Source of the DNA: Lineus longissimus
Lineage: Eukaryota > Nemertea > Pilidiophora > Heteronemertea > Lineidae
Direction: 5' to 3'
Assembly (NCBI RefSeq): GCF_910592395.1
Contig: NC_088311.1
Coordinates: 10,730,501-10,794,500 of the forward strand
DNA length: 64,000 bases
Made by a program: the position numbers and the translations under genes
Part shown: positions 30,601-41,300 of the stretch, in pieces
Position numbering within the stretch: the first letter of the stretch is position 1
Layout of the letters: each line of letters starts with the position of its first letter
The notes under the pieces: generated by a model
What the model saw: only the letters and a program-made list of their open reading frames with translations
Told to the model about the DNA's origin: nothing
Databases searched by the model: none

Positions 30601-32640
30601 TTGCCTGTGGGCGGATTCCACTGATCGGATCTATGCCTATGCCTATCACCGAATCAGTATCGTAGTACAAGACCCTGTCTTGCAATGGCTGCAATATAGA
30701 ATGTAGTTTTAAATGCGCATGTGCTGTACATTGGTCTTAGACTCCTGTCTAAAAGCCTGCTTTTCAACGTAATGCACACGCACCACGTGTTCGTTAATGA
30801 CACTTATGTCTTTTACTTTTACCTTAGGGTCGGCTAGCAAGGTAAAATACCGTTCAGGATCCATAAAATACTTTATCTGCCCCATACCATCCCTTTTCCC
30901 AAAAAAACCCCACATCGAGTTAGCCATGAGTTTAGCTAAGGCTCGCCGTCCTGGATTGTAGCCTACTTCCCCGAGTTTTATGCCCTCATGCTGCTCGTAT
31001 TCATCACGGAACCGTTGGACATCCTCCGGTGACTGACACCAGTCGGGCAATTTGCTACTCTCCTGTTTTAATTTGAGGAACGTGTCTATGTAGTCACTGA
31101 AGAGGTTGGTGCTTGTTTTTTCAAAGTGCCACACTTCGTATACTTCGATGATGTGGTAACCAAGTTTGCAGGCCTTTTGTAGTTTGACGGATACCAATGT
31201 ACCTACAATCGCGCGATCTTCATCTGTGTGTTCACACGATGTCTGGGCCATGGTGTCAGCACAGGTGCCACACAGAGGGAAAAGCAGCTTGTTATTGGTC
31301 CGATATGGCAGTACTGGGTGAAGCAGTTTTCGCGGGGGAGCTACTTTACATTTTATCAGTCCTTCGTATTGACTGATATCGTTGTCAATGTTTTCAGTCA
31401 ATATCTTTGGATGGCCTAAGGGGTACCGACAATATTTATTGACCCAGGGATACAGAGAACAGACATCCACGTACCTGATGCTCTCTTCCTGATCTGCTGG
31501 TTCGGCATACAGGCAGACCGCGTTGGTACGTCCACCATAGAATGCATCTCGGGATTCCAGTGGGGTCACGTGCCTGAGCTGCTTGACAAATTCCCTCATC
31601 GCTGTGTCATTTTTCAGCATTTGGTCATACTGACACTCCCAGATGGAGATCACTCTGTAACCCTGAGCCTTGTAATACTGTTCTTTTTGCCGCCACGCTT
31701 CATGAAGGTCACCCATGGTCGTGCCGGTTACAGGATTCCGCACAGCTTTGTCCTTGTAGCAAATTTCACAGGCATGCCAAAAACATCCTAAATATTCATA
31801 AATGGTGTTACCATGGAAACCGTCAGCTTTGTAAGGACCAATCTGACGTTCGTCCATGTTCTCTGCATGTTGTATTTCAATACCGTCCCGTTCAGCTACC
31901 CACTTCAGCCACGCGATTGCCTTCTGAGAATAGTTGGCTTTTGGGCGGTAACCCATAGGTGGGATAACGCCTATGGTCTCTGGTTCCAAGAACTTGGTTC
32001 TGTAAACAAGGTTGCATGTTGACGCGATCGAGATGCAGCTCTGAAACGGGTCGAGGTCGCAAATATCTAAGAATAGACCTTGAAATCAAGGCCAAAGGTA
32101 GCAGGCAATTGACGCAGGGCCATCGGTAGAAAGTTCAAAGAATCGATAGATTTTCCACCGTTGACAGTCATGGTAAGAATTTTCATTCCGTTCATGATAA
32201 TGTCCGGTAGTATCGCTCTGTCATGAAGATATTGCATCAAGAAGTAACTATCGTAACCTTGGAAATTGTGGCAAATTACGATACTCCCTTCCTGAGCCAA
32301 TACCCACTGACAGAACTTTTTACTGCACTCATCACCACTAAATTCAACTGAGTAACACTTGGCACAGAAGTCCTTCAGCTCAAGTCCGAAACATTTTGGG
32401 CATGTTCGGTGTGCGACCACGGCATTTGGAATGTGCTCACTAGTGCAGGCATCTAGCATGGTTTCATAATCAAAGGTAATGTACACTTGCCCTTCTTCTT
32501 CTTCTTGCTGTGGACCCTCATTTGCCTCCTCATTCATCATCGCATCTGCGGCACCCGCGTTTTTCTTCCTTCTCTTCGACCTCCTCTTTGTTGCTGGTTT
32601 CGCCTTCTGAATTTGAGACTTCCATAACCAGCGGCGTGCA
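30600..32640 (-). pseudogene. Protein-primed family B DNA polymerase, broken
   Basis: The N-terminal frame (32540-32067, first ATG at 32540, preceded in frame by a basic KRRSKRRKK segment) holds exonuclease motif I (ITFDYETM), a CPKC..CAKC zinc-type pair and motif II (CHNFQGYDSYF). The second frame (31989-30709) begins in a region typical of these enzymes, includes IYEYLGCFWHAC, motif A (DVCSLYPW) and motif B (LAKLMANSMWGFFG). Motif C (YYDTDS) lies at 30650-30667 in another frame. The stretch expected between the exonuclease and the polymerase halves is missing and the frame shifts there (about 32060). The features are those of polymerases of Polintons, adintoviruses and bidnaviruses. Dead, with at least two frame lesions and one deletion. 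Confidence 0.9.
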
Positions 32641-32701
32641 AAGGATCATAATATTTTTTTTTTTTAGAATTGCCGACATGGTGATGAAAGTATTATCAGT
32701 G

Positions 32702-33292
32702 TTATTGGCATAATTGCATATTGAATAGTATAGGCAGAAATGACTTTTCTGCAACTTTTATATTCTTGACACCGCTCACAATAACCTTTCCACTGCCAAA
32801 TACACTATAGTTAACATTGCCTTCTCTAATCATCGCTGCAGGGAAGAGTTCTGGTTCATACGACGCTTCATGGTGCATCTTACAGAACTCCCTTAGATTA
32901 ATTAGGGATCCCAGCTCGTAAGTCAATGTCATAGTCTGTAGAGATATTCGAGTCAGGCGTACAGTGTAGCCTAACTTTTGCAAAATTCGCCCATATAGTC
33001 AGACAGCTCGCCTGGCATCCTGTCGAGTCTTCCCACCACAGCAGACTATCTTTCCATTGTTGAAAACAAGGCAGGTGGCACCAATCTTACGGCATTTCCA
33101 GATGGCACCGCTGAATGATGAAGGCCTGTATACAATGTTACAGTGCATGTTTACCAAATTTCTGAGGTTTATAGGATATGCAAAGTCTGTTGTCACAACC
33201 GTGTTTACTGCACGAAACATCACAAATGATGATGAATCGGCACTGCGTTTGATTATAATGCATGGAATAATTAACACAAGATAGGAATACAT
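32702..33292 (-). pseudogene. TATA-binding-protein homologue with an in-frame stop
   Basis: The minus frame contains both pseudo-repeats of the TBP core. The first has VNMHCNIVYRPSSFSG and CLVFNNGKIVCCGGKTRQDA; the second has QKLGYTVRLTRISLQTM, SYEPELFPAAMI and VFGSGKVIVSGVKN. The repeats are in the same frame, separated by a single TGA at 32999-33001 at a place where Arg is usual, which a CpG-type CGA to TGA change would explain. The ATG at 33292 lies 22 bases past the stop of the PC4 gene. The N-terminal extension is very short, as in virus TBP homologues, and the protein is diverged from animal TBP. It would bind promoter DNA and nucleate transcription. Pseudogene unless the stop is read through. 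Confidence 0.85.
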
Positions 33293-33314
33293 TACATCAT
33301 TTTTTATTGAGAAT

Positions 33315-34262
33315 TTATACACTTGACCAGGGAGTACATTCTTTACACTGAAGTGCACCAAGTTGATTATTATGGTCGTCTTGTGCCCAACATGGCTGTA
33401 CAGTTTGCAACTCTGTAACAATGCAAGGAATGTCTGTGAATACATCACAAATACGCAACAATTCATTACAATCAAGAGTTATGCCTTTCTTAGTGGGTTT
33501 TGACTCACTGCAGTTCTCAGGCATCCAATACTGGCGAATGTGTAGTAGACGCATCCCAGCATAGTTCTGTACAGAGACAAACTTGCTAGAACCAAGGTGA
33601 TGGCTATAGTCATCGGCATTTGCAGCAACATAGGCCTCGCTGACCTGGTCTTTACATCTCACAAGTTCGTTCCACTGCTGCAATGTCAAAGCAATACCTG
33701 TTGTTGTAGGCTTCAGCTTATCGTTTTCCATTGTATGCACTCGAACATGGATATATTGCACATCCTTGTATGTAGTAGAACTCGCATACCTGTCACGGCC
33801 CAAGTGAAAGCGTGTCGGGTCACCCGCAGGTTGCAAGGCATCAGTGAATGAAAGTCTCTTTTTTACACCGTTTTCACCAGCCTTGCGGGGAGTGTTCGAA
33901 TCGATTACCAGATTGTCACAAAGGTCCATATCCAGACGTCGTTTCATGCTCAAAGGTTGTCCTTGACGATTCAGTACTGCACGAAGCATATCATCCCACT
34001 CTTCCTCTGTTAGGACTACACTACAGCGTTTCTGGAGAATCACTCCTTTTTTCGATTTAAACGATCGACCTATGCAATACTGCATCTTTCCCTCCCAGGA
34101 TGAAAACGTGAGTTTGGTATCCTCGTCCAAATCGAATTCACCATCGTCCTTCGCTATGTTGCTTATTTCGTTCAAGGCTCTGCTGCTCAGGCCAACCCAT
34201 CGATCGTCCTTGCGAAGAATTGCTTCATATTTACCACCTTCATAAAACTTTATGGCTGCCAT
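33315..34262 (-). CDS. Triple PC4-domain transcription cofactor-like protein
   Basis: ATG at 34262, 315 residues, no lesion. Three consecutive PC4 (SUB1) single-stranded-DNA-binding domains can be seen. The third is clearest (SSKFVSVQNYAGMRLLHIRQ, YWMPENC, PTKKGITLDCNELLRI); the second has RDRYASSTTYKDVQYIHVRV and TTTGIALTLQQWNELV; the first has KMQYCIGRSFKSKKGV and CSVVLTEEEWDDML. Cellular PC4 has one such domain. The basic linker between domains 1 and 2 includes KKRLSF. The TBP-like gene starts 22 bases downstream on the same strand. Together they would form a self-supplied transcription initiation module. Eukaryotic DNA viruses are known to carry PC4-like proteins; three in one chain is unusual. 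Confidence 0.8.
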   Translation of the reverse strand: MAAIKFYEGGKYEAILRKDDRWVGLSSRALNEISNIAKDDGEFDLDEDTKLTFSSWEGKMQYCIGRSFKSKKGVILQKRCSVVLTEEEWDDMLRAVLNRQGQPLSMKRRLDMDLCDNLVIDSNTPRKAGENGVKKRLSFTDALQPAGDPTRFHLGRDRYASSTTYKDVQYIHVRVHTMENDKLKPTTTGIALTLQQWNELVRCKDQVSEAYVAANADDYSHHLGSSKFVSVQNYAGMRLLHIRQYWMPENCSESKPTKKGITLDCNELLRICDVFTDIPCIVTELQTVQPCWAQDDHNNQLGALQCKECTPWSSV

Positions 34263-35170
34263 TTTATCTGCAAAGATAACAAAATAAAACTGATAAGTTT
34301 CAGTATTGCAACGGAATGATATGTATCACAAATTGGGTAATTCACTCACTGCTAAAATGATTGATCTTCTCCTGTTGGAGTACATGAGGCCTTGTAACAA
34401 AGATCCTTCTTGGCCGTTCTCCACTTGTTTTCTTCCTTTTCCTTGCTTACAGATTCTTCCAGGTTTTGATAATATAACTGCTTTAGGTCTTCCATCTTGA
34501 TATAGATCTTTCATTTGCACTGTATATAACTTATATCTAGAAAGAAAACCATGACCTGTGACGTAAAACATAGTTAAAGCATGATGTACAAATGTGATAT
34601 CGTTATTGGATCGGAAAGTCATGACCTTATTAAAAAAAAGTGACTACACCAAAATGGCGCCAAAAATATGAAATAATGAATGCTGAGACCCCTTAGAAAT
34701 AATTAATGGGATTACACTTGACAATTTTGACATCAATCGATCTTAAATTCAACTCAGGGGGATCCATTGTATGACTTGACCGTTATGTAACCACTGGTAA
34801 GTCTTTATTCAAATCACAATACGCTACAGTCATCAATTTATTGGCCCAATGTGCGAAAAACTATCGTAACTCACAAAAGCCGAGGCAGAATACAAAAAGC
34901 AGAGATGGAAATCTTTATCTGTTGTTGTCCTGCCATCTAGCGGTAGCAAAAAAAGTCTCCCGATTGCAAGTCTTCATATCCCGATCCCGTTTCGAAAGTT
35001 GCCTGTCCAAATTTGGACTACCGTTGGCACTCCAAATTCGGACACCTTTCCAAATTTGGACAGTTTAAGTGTCCAAATTTGGACAGTTTGCTGAACCTGT
35101 CAAAATTCTGACTTTTCCCGAGGTGATGTTCACATCACTTGGCCTGTCTTGACCTCTCAAAATGAGCAGA
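34263..35170. other. Upstream flank of the virus-like block
   Basis: No gene recognised. It holds the probable promoter region of the PC4 gene and a cluster of short palindromes (listed separately). No capsid, ATPase or integrase-like sequence is visible here. Confidence 0.5.
35002..35095. repeat. Cluster of perfect palindromes GTCCAAATTTGGAC
   Basis: The 14-base perfect palindrome GTCCAAATTTGGAC occurs at about 35007 and again at about 35071, with half or degenerate forms (CTCCAAATTCGGACA, TCCAAATTTGGACAG) between. It lies upstream of the PC4-TBP-polymerase block. It could be a dimeric-protein binding site or the remains of a replication origin or repeat. Confidence 0.7.
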
Positions 35171-35172
35171 CC

Positions 35173-36720
35173 TTAGGTTGACCCTTGAGTTTGACCTGCT
35201 ACATTGGCTGTGCAATTTACAGCCCTATGCCCAAAATTGGAACACCTATAACACTGCATGTTCAAATCATTTGGCCTGTCTTGACCTCTATAGTTATTAC
35301 TGGTATTGGGACCATTGTAGGAAGGCCTCCACCTATCATTTGAATAATCATTGGGCCTGAACTGATCATTTGCCGATTTGGCCTTGCAACATATGTGGTC
35401 TTTCCTTGAAAGAATACTCATTAGGCCTATAACCATGGTTGTTGTGTCGTTCCCTTGGAATTGGTTCTGAAGCAGTACAGTAAGTGGCAGAAGGCCCCAT
35501 CCGGAGTCAATGCCCACAAATTGGATCACCATTGGTGGTTCTAGCGTTCCTAAAGTTTGTTTTAGGCCTAGCACCCCTCTCCTTATTCTCATTGGCATTT
35601 GCTGTCTGTTGTTTTACTAAATATAAAACCGCACAGACCAATTCATCCATTTTGCCTCTAATCGGTTCCCCCCAATACCCTCAGTGGTACCTACCGACAT
35701 AACATGCTGGGTTTTGCCCTCAGGATAAAGTGAATCACCTAGCCTAGCGCTAGCCATCGCTTGCTCAACTGTTGCTGCGTTTTGGCTGAGAACAAAGTTC
35801 TTTAATGCCGGCCTAAGGCCATGAATGAAGCCTACGAAGTGGTTGTCTGGCTGTTTCACATCCCTGGCGCACATGCGCAAAACTTTCTATATAGTTTTCT
35901 AGAGGTTCATGAGGAACCTGAACCCTTTGTATGTAGCTTCTAGCTTTTAACAAATTTTAAACTGTTAGCATTAAATTTTATTTTTTCCTCATCCTAATTT
36001 TAAGCCTGTCATTGTCAGTTCGGATATCTTCTGGCAAATTATGAAAAACGTCGAAAGCTATTGAAGCTAGAAAATTCGGCATTGCCTTGCATTTGTTTTG
36101 GGGTTCCCACCCATTGAATTCAGCATAAGAATCGAAATGTTTGAGGAAATCCTCCAAGTCTTCAGTAATTCTTCCAGAATATGAGGATGGCTTGTTAACC
36201 GACCCTCCAATTTTGTTTCTTGGGCCACCTGTGCCCAATGCACTAATAGTCTCGGTGAGTCTTTGAATATCATTCATAGTGACAGTTGTTGGTGCCTGAG
36301 GTGGTGGTGGTCCCAAATTATATCTATGAATTGTTTGTAAAAATTGGTTTCTCCGGAGATTTGGAGATAATGTTCCGGCTGGAGTCCTGAATTCAGTGGT
36401 TGGAACGTTAGAGATACCCAACTGAAGCGTGCTCGTTATAATGTCAGAATCATCCAAAGTTTGTTCAGCCGAGTTATCATCAAGCTCATTCTCATCAACA
36501 TCAAACCCTACTCTAACTGCGGTCATAGTAAATAGCTGGTACTTACCCGGGATCTGTCCACCAATAATACACAACAGCGGGGCTGCACCGACATCTTCTT
36601 CATTGAATAGCACGGAAGACTTCTTTCTGGCTTAAAGTTTATTTCAGAAGGCAGAATGGCAGCACTTCTGACCTTGGTGAGGGTTCTGACTCCGGCAGTC
36701 GGCACTAAACGGGACCGAAG
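35173..36720 (-). pseudogene. Ty3/gypsy-type gag with part of its 5' LTR, frameshifted
   Basis: Read on minus, an LTR 3' part with AATAAA (36720-36568, shared with 25.9 kb) is followed by a short leader and the gag ATG at about 36526 (TAVRVGFDVDENELDDN). The capsid region has PSSYSGRITEDLEDFLKHFD and AEFNGWEPQNKCKAM. The coding signal then moves frame twice (35978, 35617), through FVGFIHGLRPALKNFV, to a zinc knuckle CYRCSNFGHRAVNC at the end. A longer gag-pol must have followed but is gone; similarity continues only as the fragment at 26.1-26.5 kb. Non-functional. Confidence 0.8.
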
Positions 36721-37225
36721 TCATGGATAGGCTAGGCATTCTTGAGTGAGCCAGAACTGACTGATTTGCAGTGAAAACAAGGCCATATGGGACACGGGCG
36801 AAGGGTCCAACTTCTCGTAAGCAGCCAGCAGGTCCTCCCTTGGCACACCATACTCAACCGCAAATATGGACACGACCGTAGACAGATGGTCATGACCGTA
36901 ATGAGTGATCATGTGGTAGGCCGCCTTCGCAGCCTGCTCGGGGTGGCTTTCTGACCCGATGACAGCGAGGATTTCTCCGCTAACGAGGAGCGTGCCGAGG
37001 TCAAGCATGCCCGTAACAGAGCAGAGTCCATACTCGTCGGACGAGCGAAACCGGTCCGGACCCTGGGCCATTAGCCGAATCAATCGGGCAAAATGACGAA
37101 AGGAACACAGCGATTCCCATGCCCTAGGGTAGACTACCCCGAGACCGGGATGGAGCCACTCCATCCGACCCGGTCCCAAATTCTTTAGCAACGTGCACAA
37201 TGCGGGTAGGGAGGCGCATCTCTAG
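36721..37225 (-). CDS. Unrecognised domain, paralogue of the N-terminal half of the RING gene at 48 kb
   Basis: The frame reads LLKNLGPGRMEWLHPGLGVV, YPRAWESLCSF, and later SGEILAVIGSE and HPEQAAKAAYHMI, ending EDLLAAYEKLDPSPVSHMAL. The 48.1-48.5 kb gene has the same series of motifs with about two-thirds identity and is followed there by a RING finger; here no RING follows and the frame ends against the gag remnant. The 5' end is not a clear ATG. Function unknown. The Leu/Trp-rich pattern suggests a small helical domain. Confidence 0.5.
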
Positions 37226-37286
37226 CCTCTCAAGGGGACAAGCGCCCTCAAAATGACCTGGTGTCCTTATAGTAGACCTTGCCCGC

Positions 37287-37475
37287 TTAGCGCCGTGGGG
37301 AGGATTTCTCCGCTAATGAGGAGCGTGCCGAGGTCAAGCATGCCTGTAACAGTAGAGTCGATACTTGTCGGACGAGCGAAACCGGTCCGGACCCTGGGCC
37401 ATCAGCCGAATCAATCGGGCAAAATGGCGAAAGGAACACAGCGATTCCCATGGGATAGCAGGATCGTCGTTTCAA
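37287..37475 (-). pseudogene. Tandem partial copy of the domain at 36.7 kb
   Basis: Bases 37300-37452 repeat 36967-37120 almost exactly (ttctccgctaa(c/t)gaggagcgtgcc). The frame is shifted partway through. It joins abruptly to the retroelement-like LTR at about 37455. Confidence 0.7.
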
Positions 37476-37773
37476 TGAATGATCGATGACGTATGAATGA
37501 TCGATGACGTAACAGATCGTAGCAATTCATGTAAGAGGAACAAAGTATTCCAGATCCAGTTTTTATTGATTAATTAATACAGAGTCCAAAATCTAATTCT
37601 ATGGATCTGGCAGCTAACGTGGAGGTTACAATGGCTATGGTTGAACTCCCAGAACAAGGGATAAAGCTAACATTAAATACAATTTCAGGGTTCCGATTCA
37701 GGGAACCAATGACCAAAACAGAACTCAATTCAAGGAATTGAGTTGGCGAAAGATGTAAACATAAATGTTGTCA

Positions 37774-38142
37774 TCAGAGTAATTCTTGGAAGAGGAACGT
37801 TGGGGGGTAGCTTCTGGGCGGTAAGAGTGACGACGGAGGGTCGTCAGTAGTTTTTGGAGAAACTTCCGGCAGCCTTAGAATTTTCGGGATAGGTTTAGCA
37901 TACACAATTTCTGGAGCCTGAACATTTGGGGTGGCCTGATATTCCTTGAGTGGGCGTTGTGGGGTTATCATGGGCTGGTCGACCATTGCTGTGGAGGCTG
38001 GGGTTAAAAGGGGTTCCGTGGCTCGACTGGGGTTACAGGTGAAATCTAAAGCTCTAGGGGTAGAGTCATATCTTGGAGTTGGTTGACTAGGGGTTGATTC
38101 CAACTGGGATCCAGTATGAATTACCGATAGGTTAACTTCCAT
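37774..38142 (-). pseudogene. Pro/Thr-rich ORF of the retroelement-like family, copy 1
   Basis: Translated sequence includes HTGSQLESTPSQPTPRYDS, AMVDQPMITPQRPLKEYQ and APEIVYAKPIPKILRLPE. The same frame occurs at 43500-43127 (with a broken start) and 44911-44408. It is low-complexity and probably disordered. It may be a Gag or linker region. Its preservation in three copies suggests it was coding in the ancestor. Confidence 0.45.
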
Positions 38143-38321
38143 GGGTTGTATATCGGGGAAAGTGGTGAGTATTAACTTCCACTGATAAGGCCTAGCTTAA
38201 CAGTAGTCATAGATCTTGTCTACTTAGTGCCGTGGCGATACACTAAGCGACACAACCAACTTCGATTGCACAATCACACAACTAACCCAACAACATATTT
38301 ATGTATATCAAAACGGTTTAA

Positions 38322-41300
38322 GGTGGACAGAGGGTTAGAAACTCAATTTCTCAAATATAGTTTATTTGAAAAGAAATAGCTTGCCAATACAATAATACAA
38401 TATAGTTGTGAAAATATAAAACATAAATTTGACTTTTGTCAAAACCGTTACCATGGAAACTGGGTCACAAAGGTCAAGTTGGTGCATATCACAAGTGTCA
38501 CAATATCTCTGTAATCGATATATGTATTGATCTGATTCCAATGCAGATTTGTTATCTTGGCATAGTTCTATGCACAAAAAATCAAAAAAATCTAACAAAA
38601 ATATTTTTTTTTATTTTATGGGTTTTTTCATGCAGAAATTAGCAGAAATTTTCATAATTCAGACCCAGAATACTCATGACAGATAAAACTTTTTTCAGAA
38701 GTTTTTGTTTTAGTGCAGAGATGTTGTTAGGAACTTGACTCAGTCCAATTTTTAGGGTCATAGCACAAAAACTGACAAAGATATTGTGACACTTAGGTGA
38801 AAAATACAGGTCCTGAGAAAATCGCTCCCAAAGTTGAATGACTCATAAAAGGTGAGGGAAGGCCATATCTAAGGTACATTCACAGTGATAAAGCTCAGTT
38901 ACATACTTGTATCTCTAAGGGCAGAAGTTACAGTCTAATAAGTTCTAACTTTGGGTACCACACAATGAATCAATTCACTTTTTCCTTGTTCTCTTAGGTT
39001 GTGGTCCCTTATTGGGCCACGCCTTCTTCCGGACATCACCGGGTGCTGAAACATCTGTAGACATATCAGGATCTACATCACTGTCACTGCTGTGGTGATC
39101 ACCAGTATTGGCTTCAATGGTGTCCAACAAACCAGGGCCATAAACTGGGCCCTCTCTAACCTTATCCCTATCAGCTTTCCTGGCCTTACTGAATTTCAGT
39201 TGTTTGCGGCGCTTGGTGAAAGCCTCGCCTTGTTTTACAATACTTTTCTTCAAGCGCACTCTATCCTTTTCCCTTAGAGCCTCCGAGCTAGATGTAGCCA
39301 GGGGGATGTCCAATTTGTTCATCAAAGCTTCAACAGGCTTTGATCCCCCATTGAACTCTTGAACAGCAAGAGCAGCAGCCATTTCTATATGGACCTTTGA
39401 TCTGAATATCTCTTTAGGACATTTTTCCCACACCTTGCCGTTCAAGCGTTCATTGGGATTGGATGTCCTGCCATGGGTGCACCTAGCAAGAAGGTCAGGA
39501 TTTGACAACCTTTGGTATATTTGGTATATTTGGTCTGCAATGGCAGGTCGAATGGTAGCATGACCTTTGTGAGAAGGAGGAGGATCATTGGGGTGGAGGG
39601 CCTGAGCTCTTTTGAAAAAACACCAGCTTTTTTCACCATCAGGACAACGTTCATGCTGTGGATGCTCATCAGTGCTTTTGGTATGGTAAAATGAAGCCCA
39701 TATTGCTTCTTGCATGGCATCCACAGAATTAAGGTTGTCCTTGATGGCTTTGCCAAAATAATTGGCGAGTTTCTTGATCAATTCATCAGTAAGACCACCT
39801 CGTCCCCCAATTGATTCACTTCCCTTCTTAGTCTTTTTCAAATTAGTCAAGGCAGTAAACATCCTTTTGCTAACATGGTTTATACACTCCTCCTTCTTGA
39901 TCTCAACATCTGGGCCATACACTTCAGCCTTGTTGAGCTTGACTGAAGATGTCGAGTCTCCATCACCAATCATGGTGGTGTATCTAAATTTGTAGCGCTC
40001 TTCGGAACGCTGCCACATTACAAGTGCAGCATGTGTTTCCATATTGCCACTTGACCCCTGATAGTTCTTTTGACATGACGGCAAATGTTTCTCTTGCCAA
40101 GCAGCATACTGTTGAGAGTCTTCAGGGGGTGCAAAGACACATCCATGACAAAATTTGGACATTGTGTGATAGTCTATAGCAAGTCCAGAGAAAATTTCCA
40201 CAACAAAACCAAGTCCGTGATTGGAGACATGTCCCCCACCACCTCGCCTCTGCCATGTCCCATCATATGAAACGCTTATGTCGATCACCTCCTTTCCAAT
40301 ATTGTCCTCATCCCAGCTTTCGTAAACCCTTCGAATAATCTTGGCTTGGGATGCAAAGAACTCATGCATGAAAAGGTCCATGCCTGCTGCAATTTTTGCA
40401 ACATGGGTCAGCAGAGACTTGTGATGGATACTTGAGGACATATTCATATAAGTTGTGAACATGTCCAACTCGGCTGGCCCACACCCAATCTGTCTCAAGA
40501 CAAAGGCCATCCTTCGGTTGACATCATATGGTTGTTTCCCCTTTCTGCCAGTACCAGGTCCTTGCAGTCCACTCTGAATATGGAGGGAAGAAAAACTTTC
40601 ACCTTGTTTCTCCCCACACTGACTGCAAACCAGTTCCATTGACACTGCTAATCCTTGTGATGACGTGTAACGGACACCGAGGGTGGAATCGTAGCAGGAA
40701 GCACACAACACGTTCTTCACCAGCACATTCAAACAGGCGACACCCACAAGCCCATATCGAGGAGGAGCCCTGGCATTGGGGTCCTCGGCTTGTGGCTCAG
40801 TATTATTCCCATCTGTTGGCTGCAGGATCTTTTGTAAAGTTAGTTTTCTTTGTGTGGCACTAACAGACGTGTCCAACAAATCTAGCTCCCGCACATTCAG
40901 CATCTCCTCAAGAAGTTCTGAAGCCTTGGGCGTGTTGGCCTTGGGAACAGGCCCATCTTCATCACTCTCACTACTGGCACCACTGGCAGTGGCACTGCCC
41001 CGAGCCGGAGGATCATCATTATTTATATCCAAAGGGGCTGCATCATTAGCACACTCAGCATCAGAATCAGCATCACCATGCTCACTCAAAGTAAACTGCA
41101 GGACTCCAGAAGTGTCTGCAGCTGTGCTAGCAGTCGTGGTAGTGGACTCGAAAGCATTGTTCTCACTGCTACTACATGCATTATTACCAGTATCATCTCC
41201 ATTGGCATGGTTTACATTTTGATCAGTTGCGGAAATGTCAATCTTTTTCTGCTTACGGCGCCTTTTACGCCCAAATTGGCGCAACAGCTTTGAGCGTTGT

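Noticed and set aside
28533-34262. A complete Polinton/Maverick
   Set aside because: No integrase, capsid, ATPase, protease or long terminal inverted repeats are seen; only polymerase and dUTPase fit, and TBP and PC4 do not.
40776-41222. Open frames on plus opposite the Kolobok transposase N-terminus
   Set aside because: Ser/Leu-rich shadow of an acidic low-complexity coding region.
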